From Pseudoalteromonas sp. P1-25 (GTDB lineage: Bacteria; Pseudomonadota; Gammaproteobacteria; Enterobacterales; Alteromonadaceae): a DNA stretch of 64,000 nt. The DNA lies in assembly GCF_001401805.1 (NCBI RefSeq), contig NZ_LKDW01000016.1:1-64000 (forward strand), written 5' to 3'. Each line of letters starts with the position of its first letter. The first letter of the stretch is position 1. Positions 19,940 to 30,004 of the stretch are shown one piece after another. The notes beneath the pieces are model-generated. The model was not told the DNA's origin, made no database searches, and saw only the letters and a list, made by a program, of their open reading frames with translations. The translations under genes were made by a program, and so were the position numbers.

Positions 19940-20430
19940 GTAAACACGCAAATAAACAACAAGGTGTAGTGCTTATTACAGCCCTCATTATGGTTATTGC
20001 AGTAACGGGTATTGCCGTTACATTAATGAGCAGTAGTAGCGTTGACATAAAAATTACCAATGCTGCCCAAGAGCGTGAAGTGGCTGAAAATGAGCTTATT
20101 GGTGAGGTACAGCGCATGATTTCTGATGAAGCAAGTAAAGGCGCTGCTAATCAGTTTTTTTTAACGCCAGATGAAGTCTCAACTCATGCAGGCGCAGACG
20201 ATGAGGGAATGGTCATCGCTACGCACGGTGACATGCAAAGCAAAATGGTAAACCTAAATCAGGGGGCGCTTGATTTAGAATGCCCACGCCGATTTAATTT
20301 TACTGCGGGTATATCGTGCAACATGCTGCAAGTTTCTACCACTATAAAATATGGCTCTAAAGCAAAACACGAACTTACAATTGTAACCGGGGTTGCTCAA
20401 GAAATGGCCAGTATAAGTAAGGGGATTTAA
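19927..20430 (+). CDS. pilX: type IV pilus minor pilin PilX
   Basis: 167 residues. It starts with a short basic leader ending in QQGVVLITALIMVIAVTGIAV, where G precedes V and no Glu is present at +5. The absence of this Glu is usual for GspK/PilX-type pilins that sit at the tip. The N-terminal QQGVVL pattern and its position between pilW and pilY1 identify it. It overlaps pilW by 13 bases, so translation is coupled. Confidence 0.83.
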   Translation: MAYLSKHANKQQGVVLITALIMVIAVTGIAVTLMSSSSVDIKITNAAQEREVAENELIGEVQRMISDEASKGAANQFFLTPDEVSTHAGADDEGMVIATHGDMQSKMVNLNQGALDLECPRRFNFTAGISCNMLQVSTTIKYGSKAKHELTIVTGVAQEMASISKGI

Positions 20431-20432
20431 AG

Positions 20433-23400
20433 ATGAAACCGAATAAAGTTCTCGCCTCTTTAATTGGCATCACCTTAAGCAGCTATGTTGCTGCCGAAGA
20501 TATAGAGTTGTATGTAAACCACGATGTAGATGTGGAAGAAAAGCCAAGGGTTTTACTTATATTTGATACCTCAGGCAGTATGGCTTTTTCATCCTCTAAT
20601 GGTAATAACTGTGGTTATAATAATTTTTTAGGTTTGTATAACTTGTGTATAGACAGCCGCCTTGCAGCTGCGCAATTCGCGATGAATAAAGTGGTATTAG
20701 ATAATGAAGACACTATCGATTTTGGCCTAATGCGCTTTGAAAGAAATTCAGCCGGAGGATATGTTGTAAATGGAGTTGGTAGTGATTCATCAGTAGTACG
20801 TACTTCTATCGCAGGGTTACCAGCAGATGGGGGGACACCACTGACAGAGACGCTTTGGGAAGCATATTTGTATATCACTGGACAGGAGGTTCAATACGGA
20901 GAGGGGGTTACCACTGCAGAGCGTGATACAAATGTAGAGTTACGCACGGGTAGCCAATGGACAGATGTTGAGTGTGAATGGGTTTGGAATCGCCGTCGAG
21001 GTTGGGTGTATGAATGTGAAAATATAGTCAGAGATAATTACGAGTATACATATATATCGCCATTTGCAGACAGTGAAGCTGAAGCGGCTCGTTGTGATAA
21101 TTCAATCAACATCATTTACATGACCGATGGTGATCCATCTAATGATAACGGCAGCGATAGTGATATTAGTGATGAACACGAAAAGTACTTTGGAGAGCCA
21201 TTAAACTGGGACACCGATAGTTATTACAGTAATTATTTACACCAAATGGCCAAAATTATTCATGGTACAAGTGATGTTACTGTTGATTTATACCCTGCTA
21301 CTGCTGATATTCACGAAACAGGCCGCTTATACACCATAGGTTTTGGGTCTGGCATGAGTGACGAAGGTCAAGAGTTATTAAGGCGTGCAGCCTTATTAGG
21401 TGGCGGTGAAAACTTACCAGCGAGTACACCTGACGAGCTCTCTAACTCATTAAATAGTGCAATTTCTCGCATTCGTGAAGTTAACGATAGCTTTTCATCG
21501 CCTTCGGTAGCAAGTAACAACGTAGACCAAACACGTAGCCGTGATGCCATTTACTTTGCCATGTTTTATCCAGAAACAAACACACGCTGGGGCGGTAACT
21601 TAAAAAAATTAAAAGTATCAGGCAGTGAAATAGTCGACTCAGTTGGCAACACCGCGCTTGACTCTGATGGTTTAATCGATACTGATGCTAAAACATTTTG
21701 GTTGCCAGATGGCCAGTCTGCTGATGGTAACTTAGTAGCACAAGGGGGAGTAAATTATCACTTGTCTTCATTAACAGGCTCACCCGCTGAGGGCAGACGT
21801 AACCTCTATACCGATAAACAAGGCGATATAGTTGAGTTTACAACCAGTATTGTGAGCGACATTTTAGACTTAGTAACTAACAACCCGATTAGCCTAGCCA
21901 GTTCTGATATAAAATGGGCAATGGGAATAGATGTTGATGATGAAGATAACGATGGCTCTAACACCGATCAACGTAGTGATATTTTTGGTGACCCTTTACA
22001 CTCTAAGCCCGTAGCAATCGACTATGGTAATAACGACATACGCATATTGATTGGTACTAATGCCGGCTTTTTACATATGTTTAAAGACGATGATACTAAT
22101 AATCAAGTAACCGAAAGTTGGGCATTCATTCCCTCCGATCTTTACGATATTATTCAGCCTTTACGCAATGAAAACACCGGTAAACTCTATGGTATGGACG
22201 GCCCAATCAGTGTTTACTTTAGTGATAAAAGCTTAAATGATGATGGCATCAATGATGGTATTGTTGATGCGAGCGATGGTGATGACGTGTGGGCGTTTGC
22301 AGGCATGCGCCGTGGCGGGAAAAACTATTATGCCTTTGATATCACTAACCCCGATCAGCCTAAAAAACTATGGGATAATCCTATAGAGGGTGGTAAAGGC
22401 GATTTTAAAGAGCTTGCTCAAACGTGGTCAAAACCCCAAATAGCCTACATAAAAGCATTTGGCGATAAACCATTACTTGTTTTTGGTGCAGGGTATGACA
22501 CGAATAAAGATGCCGTGGTGAGAAGTGAAGATTCTGTAGGCCGTGGTATTTATATTGTAGAAGCCGAAACAGGCAAAAAAGTGTGGGCTTTAACACCAAG
22601 CGAAAACGGATTTAAAGGTAAGCACTCTATTGCAGCAAATGTATCTACGCTTGATTCAGATTACGATGGTTACATTGACAGAATTTATGCTGCCGATACT
22701 GGGGGCGATATTTGGCGTATTGACATGCCAGGCACTAGCACCAGTAATTTTACGCATTTTAAACTTGCAGAACTAGGTAGCAGTTTAGCAAGCCAAGACC
22801 GTCGCTTTTTTTATCAACCAATGGTGGCGCGCACACTATATAGCAAGGTAAGTGAAACAACCGTTAATGGCGAAACAGTTATTACACGTTTAGATACACC
22901 TTATGACGCGATTGTGATTGGTAGCGGTAACCGCTCAAAACCCACCGGGACCAATGAAGACGATCAACTGTTTATGATAAGAGACGAAAACACAGTAACT
23001 CAGTCATTCACGACTGCACCAGCAGCGATTAAACCAGCAGATCTAATGCTAATGAACAGCGACCCGTTTGGTAATGCATTAGACGATGTAGATGAGTTTG
23101 TTGATTTAGAAGTTGATTTAGCTAAATTCAAAGGGTGGCGTTATGAGTTAAGCACGGGCGAAAAATCTTTAGCCGCTGCAACAGTGGTTGGCGGTGTCGC
23201 TTATTATACAAGCTTTACACCTTCATCTGAAACTTCCACAGAGAACCAATGTTCGTTAAGTGGCGGTGGCGGCTCGTTATATGCGTTCCATCTACATTAT
23301 GGCACCAAAGTCTACGATGACCTAAAATTTACCACTAGTTATGATGTACCCGATACACCACAATTGTACTTCGGTGAAGCCCCATCGTGTGCAGATGGCA

Positions 23401-23654
23401 ACGGTGATGGCATGTGTGATGATAACCCAACCATTGAAGTGACCGAAGAAAGCCAGTTTTACCTAATTGGGCCGGGGATAAAAGGCGAAAATGCGCAAAA
23501 TCCAATGAAGCCAGTAGAAATAATGGGCCCAGGCTTAACGGTTGTAGATGGTACAGTACAATTAGTTAATGACGACGATAATGTAGGGTTTGGTTTTAAA
23601 ACCCAACAAACCTATATTTATAAACGTGAAGAGAATGATGAAATTGATGATTAA
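20433..23654 (+). CDS. pilY1: type IV pilus tip adhesin / biogenesis protein PilY1
   Basis: 1073 residues. After a signal peptide the N-terminal part has a von Willebrand A-like domain with LLIFDTSGSMAFSSS (MIDAS type) and the matching TDGDPSND. The C-terminal half is a PilC/PilY1 beta-propeller (AFAGMRRGGKNYYAFDITNP, VFGAGYD). A calcium-loop motif, DSDYDGYIDRIY, is present, as in PilY1 of Pseudomonas. It lies at the pilus tip, promotes extension and adhesion and signals surface contact. Many Asp residues suggest calcium dependence. Confidence 0.93.
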   Translation: MKPNKVLASLIGITLSSYVAAEDIELYVNHDVDVEEKPRVLLIFDTSGSMAFSSSNGNNCGYNNFLGLYNLCIDSRLAAAQFAMNKVVLDNEDTIDFGLMRFERNSAGGYVVNGVGSDSSVVRTSIAGLPADGGTPLTETLWEAYLYITGQEVQYGEGVTTAERDTNVELRTGSQWTDVECEWVWNRRRGWVYECENIVRDNYEYTYISPFADSEAEAARCDNSINIIYMTDGDPSNDNGSDSDISDEHEKYFGEPLNWDTDSYYSNYLHQMAKIIHGTSDVTVDLYPATADIHETGRLYTIGFGSGMSDEGQELLRRAALLGGGENLPASTPDELSNSLNSAISRIREVNDSFSSPSVASNNVDQTRSRDAIYFAMFYPETNTRWGGNLKKLKVSGSEIVDSVGNTALDSDGLIDTDAKTFWLPDGQSADGNLVAQGGVNYHLSSLTGSPAEGRRNLYTDKQGDIVEFTTSIVSDILDLVTNNPISLASSDIKWAMGIDVDDEDNDGSNTDQRSDIFGDPLHSKPVAIDYGNNDIRILIGTNAGFLHMFKDDDTNNQVTESWAFIPSDLYDIIQPLRNENTGKLYGMDGPISVYFSDKSLNDDGINDGIVDASDGDDVWAFAGMRRGGKNYYAFDITNPDQPKKLWDNPIEGGKGDFKELAQTWSKPQIAYIKAFGDKPLLVFGAGYDTNKDAVVRSEDSVGRGIYIVEAETGKKVWALTPSENGFKGKHSIAANVSTLDSDYDGYIDRIYAADTGGDIWRIDMPGTSTSNFTHFKLAELGSSLASQDRRFFYQPMVARTLYSKVSETTVNGETVITRLDTPYDAIVIGSGNRSKPTGTNEDDQLFMIRDENTVTQSFTTAPAAIKPADLMLMNSDPFGNALDDVDEFVDLEVDLAKFKGWRYELSTGEKSLAAATVVGGVAYYTSFTPSSETSTENQCSLSGGGGSLYAFHLHYGTKVYDDLKFTTSYDVPDTPQLYFGEAPSCADGNGDGMCDDNPTIEVTEESQFYLIGPGIKGENAQNPMKPVEIMGPGLTVVDGTVQLVNDDDNVGFGFKTQQTYIYKREENDEIDD

Positions 23655-23663
23655 GGAATATTA

Positions 23664-24086
23664 ATGAATAAACACGTACGCGGATTCACGTTGATAGAGT
23701 TAATGATAGCCGTGGCTATTGTAGGTATTTTAGCCTCAATAGCACTGCCTAATTATACTGAGTATGTAAAACGCTCATCTCGCGCAGAGGCTGCAGCAGC
23801 GCTTTTAGATGCCGCAAACAAACAAGAGCAATACTTTGTAGACAATCGTGAGTACACAGAGTCATTTTCAGACTTAGGTATACAAGACACCACAGAAAAC
23901 GGCCATTTTGAGCTGTCGATTGATGTGGAAGAGGACGACAATACCTTTGTAATTACAGCTAAACCTATTGCAGGTGCAGTAAAAGGCGACGGTGATTGCA
24001 CACAAATTACAATCACTGATACGGGCTATAAAGGCGCAAAAGGCACTAAAGGTAACTCAGACGTTGAGTACTGTTGGGGACGTTAA
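23664..24086 (+). CDS. pilE: type IV minor pilin PilE
   Basis: 140 residues. [19 protein letters not shown] is a classic prepilin N-terminus with Glu at +5, continuing into [17 protein letters not shown]. Two C-terminal Cys (DGDCTQ, VEYCWG) can form the D-region disulfide. It closes the pilV-pilW-pilX-pilY1-pilE operon and starts nine bases after pilY1. It converges on the fimT-like genes. Confidence 0.88.
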   Translation: MNKHVRGFTLIELMIAVAIVGILASIALPNYTEYVKRSSRAEAAAALLDAANKQEQYFVDNREYTESFSDLGIQDTTENGHFELSIDVEEDDNTFVITAKPIAGAVKGDGDCTQITITDTGYKGAKGTKGNSDVEYCWGR

Positions 24087-24100
24087 CTTAATCTGGTTAA

Positions 24101-24631
24101 CTAGTCGCGCTGACATTTGTCGGTTGATTTAATTCGTATACGCCCTGTTTGACTAACAGATAAAGCCAGCCCCTCAAGGTTGGCTTTTTCTTTATTTGGG
24201 CAGTATATAAATGTTCCATTTTGAAAACCATTTAAAGAGCCATCGGGCCGAAAGGTAATTGCACTTCGGGGGTACTGCATAGAATCGGCATTATGGATTT
24301 TTTCAAAAGTGCTTATTAACAAGTCGTCGGTGTCTAATGATGTAGACTTGTCGTTATCAATAAATAACGACATTTGTCCATCCCACTCATCTTTAGTGCA
24401 TTGATTATTTTTTAAAGCACACAAAGTAACATAAGTGCCATTTTCAATGGCGTAAAGGCGGCCATAATTAATGTTTCGGTGCAGCAAACTAACATGGTTA
24501 TCGGCGCGGTTTTTCGCTAAAAAGTCAGGAAAAACCGATAGAGAAATTTGGCTAACAATACTCACAATAGCAATAGATGCCATCAATTCTAAAAGCGTAT
24601 AGCCAGCCTGAGTTTGGGTAGATAACCTCAT
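24101..24631 (-). CDS. fimT: FimT/GspH-type pseudopilin
   Basis: 176 residues with a prepilin leader ending in G, then YTLLELMASIAIVSIVSQI with Glu at +5. The Cys residues and the FRPDGSLNGFQNGTFIYCP segment fit the GspH/FimT family. It lies tail-to-tail with pilE, 14 bases away. FimT in some species binds DNA and aids uptake during transformation, while FimU is a minor pilin; the sequence does not separate the two roles. Confidence 0.72.
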   Translation of the reverse strand: MRLSTQTQAGYTLLELMASIAIVSIVSQISLSVFPDFLAKNRADNHVSLLHRNINYGRLYAIENGTYVTLCALKNNQCTKDEWDGQMSLFIDNDKSTSLDTDDLLISTFEKIHNADSMQYPRSAITFRPDGSLNGFQNGTFIYCPNKEKANLEGLALSVSQTGRIRIKSTDKCQRD

Positions 24632-24710
24632 CCCTGAAGCCCTGAGTCAAAAAATGTATTAGCTCAGTGTAGTAAATGATAAAAATATGACAACTTAAAT
24701 TGTGTATTTT

Positions 24711-25262
24711 TTAACCGCAGTTGAGTGCGCTGTCACCGGCATAAAAAGCGGTGCCAGATTGCGATAAAGTAAGGGCTTTATTATTTTCAGTACCACCATT
24801 GGGGCAAAAAACAAAGTCACCTGGGTTAGTGGTAATTCGTCCACTGGTATTAAATCGTAAGCGACGCTCATTGCCTGTAAAGGTTAGTTTGTCGTTATCT
24901 GAAATTTCTTCCATTACTCTCAGCAATGTATCGGTAGCACCATTATAGTGCCCGTCGTTATCTAAATCGATAAACACAACAATAATCTTATTCTCGTCCC
25001 ACTTTTTGTTGCAATTGAAAGTGTCTTTGCTGTTTTTAATTTTACCTTGACCGGTAGGGCATACAACAACAATTTCATCTGTACTGGCGGCTTGCGAACG
25101 GGCAAAACTAATATTACGTTTTAGTTCAAGTAAGAAGTTTTCAGCGCGGTTTTCTTCAAGCATATCGCTGCTGTCCCAAAGCGCTATAGAGGCAATAATA
25201 CCCACTATGGCCACTGCCACCATAAGCTCTAATAAAGTTAAACCGGTTTGGAATTTTTTCAT
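24711..25262 (-). CDS. second FimT/GspH-type pseudopilin (FimU-like)
   Basis: 183 residues: MKKFQTG is the leader and LTLLELMVAVAIVGIIASI follows, with Glu at +5. The C-terminal half has RLRFNTSGRI and FVFCPNGG, as in GspH/FimT proteins. It is paralogous to its neighbour at 24101 and read in the same direction. One of the two likely plays the FimU minor pilin role missing from the pilV operon, since pilV here has no fimU immediately upstream. Confidence 0.72.
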   Translation of the reverse strand: MKKFQTGLTLLELMVAVAIVGIIASIALWDSSDMLEENRAENFLLELKRNISFARSQAASTDEIVVVCPTGQGKIKNSKDTFNCNKKWDENKIIVVFIDLDNDGHYNGATDTLLRVMEEISDNDKLTFTGNERRLRFNTSGRITTNPGDFVFCPNGGTENNKALTLSQSGTAFYAGDSALNCG

Positions 25263-25431
25263 ATTTTTTACACCTACTACATTTGTTATTGTTATAGCGA
25301 GTTGAGAATATTTATAAATTGGACTTGTAAGTAATTATACCATGCTTGGTTGTTTTATCATCGAATTCAATTGCTTTGTTTGCTATGAACCCCATGATTG
25401 TCTAAAATCGAGGCAACTAAAGCTTTAATAA

Positions 25432-25779
<348 letters not shown>

Positions 25780-25813
25780 TTTTATAGCGCAAAACATTTT
25801 TGTATATAAAGCT

Positions 25814-25850
25814 AAAAAGGCTGCAAATAGTTATATTTGCAGCCTTTTTT
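25814..25850. terminator. strong terminator after glnB
   Basis: An 11-bp perfect stem GGCTGCAAATA / TATTTGCAGCC with a GTTA loop, followed by six T; five A precede it. It serves glnB and possibly also the convergent lipoprotein gene. Confidence 0.9.
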
Positions 25851-25888
25851 GTAAGGTACTAATCTTTAAGTAGTAAAACTACTAAAGC

Positions 25889-26257
25889 TTATTGCTCTTG
25901 AGAATGCGCTTCACGAGCTTCTTCAATCTCTTGTGCAATTTCTTGCGCTTTTTGCTTTGTTTTTTCAGTTAGCTCGCCTGCGGCTTCTTTACTTTTTATC
26001 CATGCATCAACGGCAATTTCTTTGCCATCGTCGTACATGTCTAAGCCCATCGCTTTACTTTGCTCAAGTAGCTCATTTAACGACTCATCGTTTTTAAGCT
26101 CGTTGGCTTTATCTTTTACATCGTTCCATGTATCACCAAGCTGCTCTTGCATTTGTGCGCTTTTATCTTTTGCATCTTCTTGTGCTTGTTGGGCATCTTC
26201 ACAGCCCGTAAGTGTAATTAAAGTGCCTAATAAAGCTAAACCTGCTAATTTGTTCAT
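25889..26257 (-). CDS. small helical lipoprotein
   Basis: 122 residues. The signal peptide ends in a lipobox, LTGC, with the Cys near residue 19, followed by acidic residues. The rest is highly charged and alpha-helical, with many Glu, Asp, Lys and Ala, likely a coiled coil. It would be anchored in the outer membrane, since no Asp follows the Cys (Glu is at +2). No family recognised; function unknown. Confidence 0.7.
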   Translation of the reverse strand: MNKLAGLALLGTLITLTGCEDAQQAQEDAKDKSAQMQEQLGDTWNDVKDKANELKNDESLNELLEQSKAMGLDMYDDGKEIAVDAWIKSKEAAGELTEKTKQKAQEIAQEIEEAREAHSQEQ

Positions 26258-26314
26258 GTGCTATCTCTCCTTAGAGACAAGTAATTAATTCACCCTAATA
26301 ATAGAACAACGAAA

Positions 26315-26851
26315 ATGAACACACCTGTAACAACACGCTTAAATTTTGAATTAATGAATGAACACGACTGGCCTTTGTTGTATGAACTAGATCAAGACCC
26401 CGCGGTAATGAAATATATAAATCGGGGCACCCCTTCTTCATTAAAGCAAATTAAAGAAATAGGAATCCCCAGAATGCTTGCCTACAAAAATGCAAACAAA
26501 GGTTGGGGGCTATGGAAAATCACCCTAAAAAAAGACGGCTCTTTTATAGGGTGGGTACTTATTAGGCCTATGCACTTTTTTACTCAAACGCCCGATTTTT
26601 CAAATATTGAAATAGGATGGCGCTTTAAACAATCTAGTTGGGGGCAAGGCTTTGCAACTGAGGCTGCGAGCGCATTATGTAACACTTTAAAAATGCAGCC
26701 AGAGATAAAAACATTATCGGCAATGGCACTGGCCGATAATAAAGCTTCAATTAGCGTCATGCAAAAGCTTGGGCTTAGGTGGGTCAAAAATTATGTGCAT
26801 ACCGATGAGCAAGGCGACTTAAATGCCGTTTTATACGCTAAGCCGTTATAG
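26315..26851 (+). CDS. GNAT acetyltransferase (RimJ/RimL-like)
   Basis: 178 residues of the GNAT_3 group: an N-terminal TTRLNFELMNEHDWPLL strand-helix, then GWRFKQSSWGQGFATEAAS as the acetyl-CoA pyrophosphate loop and ALADNKASISVMQKLGLRW, the NxAS..ME.LGF-type ending. It would acetylate an amine of a protein N-terminus or a small molecule; the substrate is unknown. Stand-alone gene divergent from the lipoprotein. Confidence 0.82.
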   Translation: MNTPVTTRLNFELMNEHDWPLLYELDQDPAVMKYINRGTPSSLKQIKEIGIPRMLAYKNANKGWGLWKITLKKDGSFIGWVLIRPMHFFTQTPDFSNIEIGWRFKQSSWGQGFATEAASALCNTLKMQPEIKTLSAMALADNKASISVMQKLGLRWVKNYVHTDEQGDLNAVLYAKPL

Positions 26852-26946
26852 CATACAAAAATTAACGTGTATAAACATTGACCTAGCATTCTATGGTATG
26901 CATAAATGAGCCAAGCGAGATTAAAATAATAAAGTAAGGATGTTTT

Positions 26947-28620
26947 ATGGGGTTATTTTTTCGACCAAGCAGGCTCATTGTTAAGAGTGTATTGATTGCA
27001 CAATTTTGCATATTTAGCGTGCAGGCAGAGCAAGTTGCTAAAAGCGCGGTAGCAATGCCTGACGCTTTCAGTGCAGATGTCGCGCAAGCTATTTTAGAAC
27101 AAGGTGGAAATGCTGTTGATGCAGCTATAGCTGCGCAATTTGTATTGGCGGTAACACTTCCCGAGGCAGGTAATATTGGCGGGGGAGGTTTTATGCTTAT
27201 ACAAAAAGAAGGAAAAAGTGATTTTATAGACTATCGTGAAACCGCCCCCCAAGCAGCGCACAGAGATATGTATTTAGATGCCAAGGGCAATGTAATTAAA
27301 AACAAGTCAATTTATGGTATTCACGCCAGTGGCGTACCGGGGAGTGTAGCTGGTATGTGGTTGGCTCACAAAAAACACGGCACCTTAAAATGGCAAACAT
27401 TAGTACAGCCGGCGGTTACCTTAGCAGAGCAAGGCTTTAAGGTGCCGCCCAAATTGGCCAAAGGCGTTAAGCAATACATTGCTCATTTAGACAAGCAAAA
27501 AATAAATGTAAATTTTAAGCACTATTTTGCAGATATAAAAGCAAATCAGGTGTTTAAACAACCCGAGCTAGCGGCTACTTTAAAACGAATAAGAGATAAC
27601 GGCCAAGACGGATTTTATAAAGGTGAAACAGCCCGCATTATTGCCAACTTTATGCACCAGCATGGCGGTATTATTAATGAAGCAGATTTGGCTCAATACT
27701 CTGCTGTGTCGCGCACGCCTATTAAGGCTAATTGGAATGGCTATGAAGTATTAACTGCTCCACCACCAAGTTCTGGTGGAATAGCTATTTTACAGTGGCT
27801 AAAAATGTTTGAGCTTAAAAAAAGCGAAATGGGGCTAGTACATAACTCTACTCAATACGTACATTTACTTGCTGAAATAGGCAAACGTGTGTTTGCCGAT
27901 AGAGCAGAGTACTTGGGCGATCCTGACTTTTTTGACGTACCAGTGACTGAGCTTACTGATATTGATTATTTAAAAGGGCGCAGTAAAGATATTTCTTTAA
28001 CCGCTATTTCCACCACCGAAAATATAAAACCTGGGCTTAAAGAAAGTGAGCAAACCACACATTTTTCTATTATTGATAAAATGGGTAATGCGGTGGCCAA
28101 TACCACAACAATTAATTTAAGCTTTGGTAGTGGCGTTGTGGTTGAAGGTGCGGGCTTTATATTAAATGACGAAATGGATGACTTTAGCGCTAAACCTGGG
28201 GTAATGAACGCCTTTGGCGCGCTCGGTGGTAAAGCAAACGAAATTCAGCCAAAAAAGCGTATGCTTAGCTCAATGTCGCCAACCATACTGCTTAAAAACA
28301 ATCGCGTTAAAATGGTTACGGGGTCGCCTGGGGGTACAACAATCATTAGCTCGGTGTATCAATCGATTTTAAATGCGGTTGAATTTAACATGAGCGCCGA
28401 GGAGATTGTTAACAGCACGCGGTTTCATCATCAGTTGTGGCCTAAAAACGTGATCAGAGTGCATGCAGGGCTTAGTGAAAACACAAAAACTGAGCTTATA
28501 AAAATGGGCTACACACTGGATGAGCGAGGCTTTGGTGACTTGCAGGTTATTGTAAACAAAGACGGTGAGCTACAAGCTGCGTCTCAGGCTACAGGTCGCG
28601 GTGAGTCTCGCGTTTTTTAA
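26947..28620 (+). CDS. ggt: gamma-glutamyltransferase
   Basis: 557 residues. A signal peptide directs it to the periplasm. The proenzyme self-cleaves before the catalytic Thr370 in QTTHFSIID, giving large and small subunits. Also visible are the NIGGGGFMLI region, the oxyanion-type LSSMSPTILL and the GSPGG motif near the end of the small subunit. It hydrolyses glutathione and transfers gamma-glutamyl groups. AAGGA precedes the ATG. Confidence 0.94.
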   Translation: MGLFFRPSRLIVKSVLIAQFCIFSVQAEQVAKSAVAMPDAFSADVAQAILEQGGNAVDAAIAAQFVLAVTLPEAGNIGGGGFMLIQKEGKSDFIDYRETAPQAAHRDMYLDAKGNVIKNKSIYGIHASGVPGSVAGMWLAHKKHGTLKWQTLVQPAVTLAEQGFKVPPKLAKGVKQYIAHLDKQKINVNFKHYFADIKANQVFKQPELAATLKRIRDNGQDGFYKGETARIIANFMHQHGGIINEADLAQYSAVSRTPIKANWNGYEVLTAPPPSSGGIAILQWLKMFELKKSEMGLVHNSTQYVHLLAEIGKRVFADRAEYLGDPDFFDVPVTELTDIDYLKGRSKDISLTAISTTENIKPGLKESEQTTHFSIIDKMGNAVANTTTINLSFGSGVVVEGAGFILNDEMDDFSAKPGVMNAFGALGGKANEIQPKKRMLSSMSPTILLKNNRVKMVTGSPGGTTIISSVYQSILNAVEFNMSAEEIVNSTRFHHQLWPKNVIRVHAGLSENTKTELIKMGYTLDERGFGDLQVIVNKDGELQAASQATGRGESRVF

Positions 28621-28629
28621 AGGCTTGGA

Positions 28630-28658
28630 GCTAACCCCTTTAAGCTAAAGGGGTTAGC
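28630..28658. terminator. terminator between ggt and tyrP
   Basis: A 13-bp perfect stem GCTAACCCCTTTA / TAAAGGGGTTAGC with an AGC loop, located between the ends of the two convergent genes. Confidence 0.85.
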
Positions 28659-28668
28659 CTTTAATTTA

Positions 28669-29871
28669 TCAACCAATAGCGGGTACTAATCCCAACATTT
28701 GCATAAATTGGGCGACAATAATTGCAATACCGCACAGCCCAGCAACGGCTAAACCAACATTACCACTTCGTACTTTATACCCTGATTGCGGGCCCACCTT
28801 ACGCTGCTTATAAACCATCGACACGGGTAAAAATATAGCTAGTACCACAAGGGCGATGGCTGCATAACCCAGCGCCATTATAAATCCCTGAGGGTAAAAC
28901 AACGCAAACCCTAAAGGAGGAATAAAGGTAATTAGTGCGGTTTTTATTCTCTCTGATTTGGTATCGCCTTTATTAAATGCATCAGCAAAAAAATCAAATA
29001 AGCCTAAGCTAACACCTAAAAAAGAGGTGGCTAATGCTAAGTCGGCAAACAGTGTAACGGCGCTTGTTACTTGCGGATTATGCGCAATATTCGCGACACT
29101 CTCTACAAAGCCAGTTAAGCCATTACTATTGAGTAAATCACTTTGCTGCATAATACCTTGGCTAAGCAGTTGCCAAAAAATATAAATCACTAAAGGTAAA
29201 GCAGCCCCTGCAATCATTACTTTACGCAATACTTTTGTTTCTAGCCCTACATACTTAACAATTGACGGAATAGAGCCATGAAAACCAAACGAGGTAAAAA
29301 TAACCGGCAAGGCAGATAAAATAAGCCCTTGCTCTACGGGCATTTCAAGTAAATGCTTACCTTGTACATGGGGCGTAAGCATATAAAACAAACTGCCTAA
29401 TACTATAATTTTAATGGTAAATAATACGCGGTTGAGTTTATCTACTTTACTGGTACCTAAAGTAACCACGCTACCAATTACAGCGGCCAAAACCACAGAG
29501 GCTATTTGTGGTGCGATGTTTATGCTTAAATCACTACTAATCCGCGACTGTAACTGTGCGCCACCACCGGCAATATAAGCTGCACACAGGGCGTAAAATA
29601 AAAATACCATCGAGAAATTAGCAATATATTGCCCACGCTTTCCTAACCAGCGTTTTGCTAAAGTGTTCAAGGTTGCATCTCTGGGAGCGTGTTGGTGGAG
29701 CTCTAGCATTAATAAAGCGGTGTAGGTCATTAGTAACCAACTGGCTATTATCAGTGCAAGTGCAGTATTAAAGCCAAGCCCAGCAGAGGCAATGGGTAAC
29801 GCTAGCATACCAGCGCCTATGGTGGTGCCTGCAACAATTAACATGCTGCCTATTGTTTTATTTTTAAGCAC
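28669..29871 (-). CDS. tyrP: aromatic amino acid permease (TyrP family)
   Basis: 400 residues with about 11 membrane helices. The N-terminal GSMLIVAGTTIGAGMLALPI is the signature of the hydroxy/aromatic amino acid permease (HAAAP) family; FTSFGFHGSIPSIV is the conserved central motif. It is a proton symporter in the inner membrane. Mtr and TnaB relatives take tryptophan, so tyrosine specificity is likely but not proven. Confidence 0.85.
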   Translation of the reverse strand: MLKNKTIGSMLIVAGTTIGAGMLALPIASAGLGFNTALALIIASWLLMTYTALLMLELHQHAPRDATLNTLAKRWLGKRGQYIANFSMVFLFYALCAAYIAGGGAQLQSRISSDLSINIAPQIASVVLAAVIGSVVTLGTSKVDKLNRVLFTIKIIVLGSLFYMLTPHVQGKHLLEMPVEQGLILSALPVIFTSFGFHGSIPSIVKYVGLETKVLRKVMIAGAALPLVIYIFWQLLSQGIMQQSDLLNSNGLTGFVESVANIAHNPQVTSAVTLFADLALATSFLGVSLGLFDFFADAFNKGDTKSERIKTALITFIPPLGFALFYPQGFIMALGYAAIALVVLAIFLPVSMVYKQRKVGPQSGYKVRSGNVGLAVAGLCGIAIIVAQFMQMLGLVPAIG

Positions 29872-30004
29872 TTAACTATCCTAAAATGTGTGAGAGGCAC
29901 TCAAGATATAACTAGTTACTTAAAACATAAATAGTTTTGTAATAAATGCGCGTAAATAATAATGTAACCATGAATTTACAGCTGTATTTACGCGCTTAAA
30001 GTAG

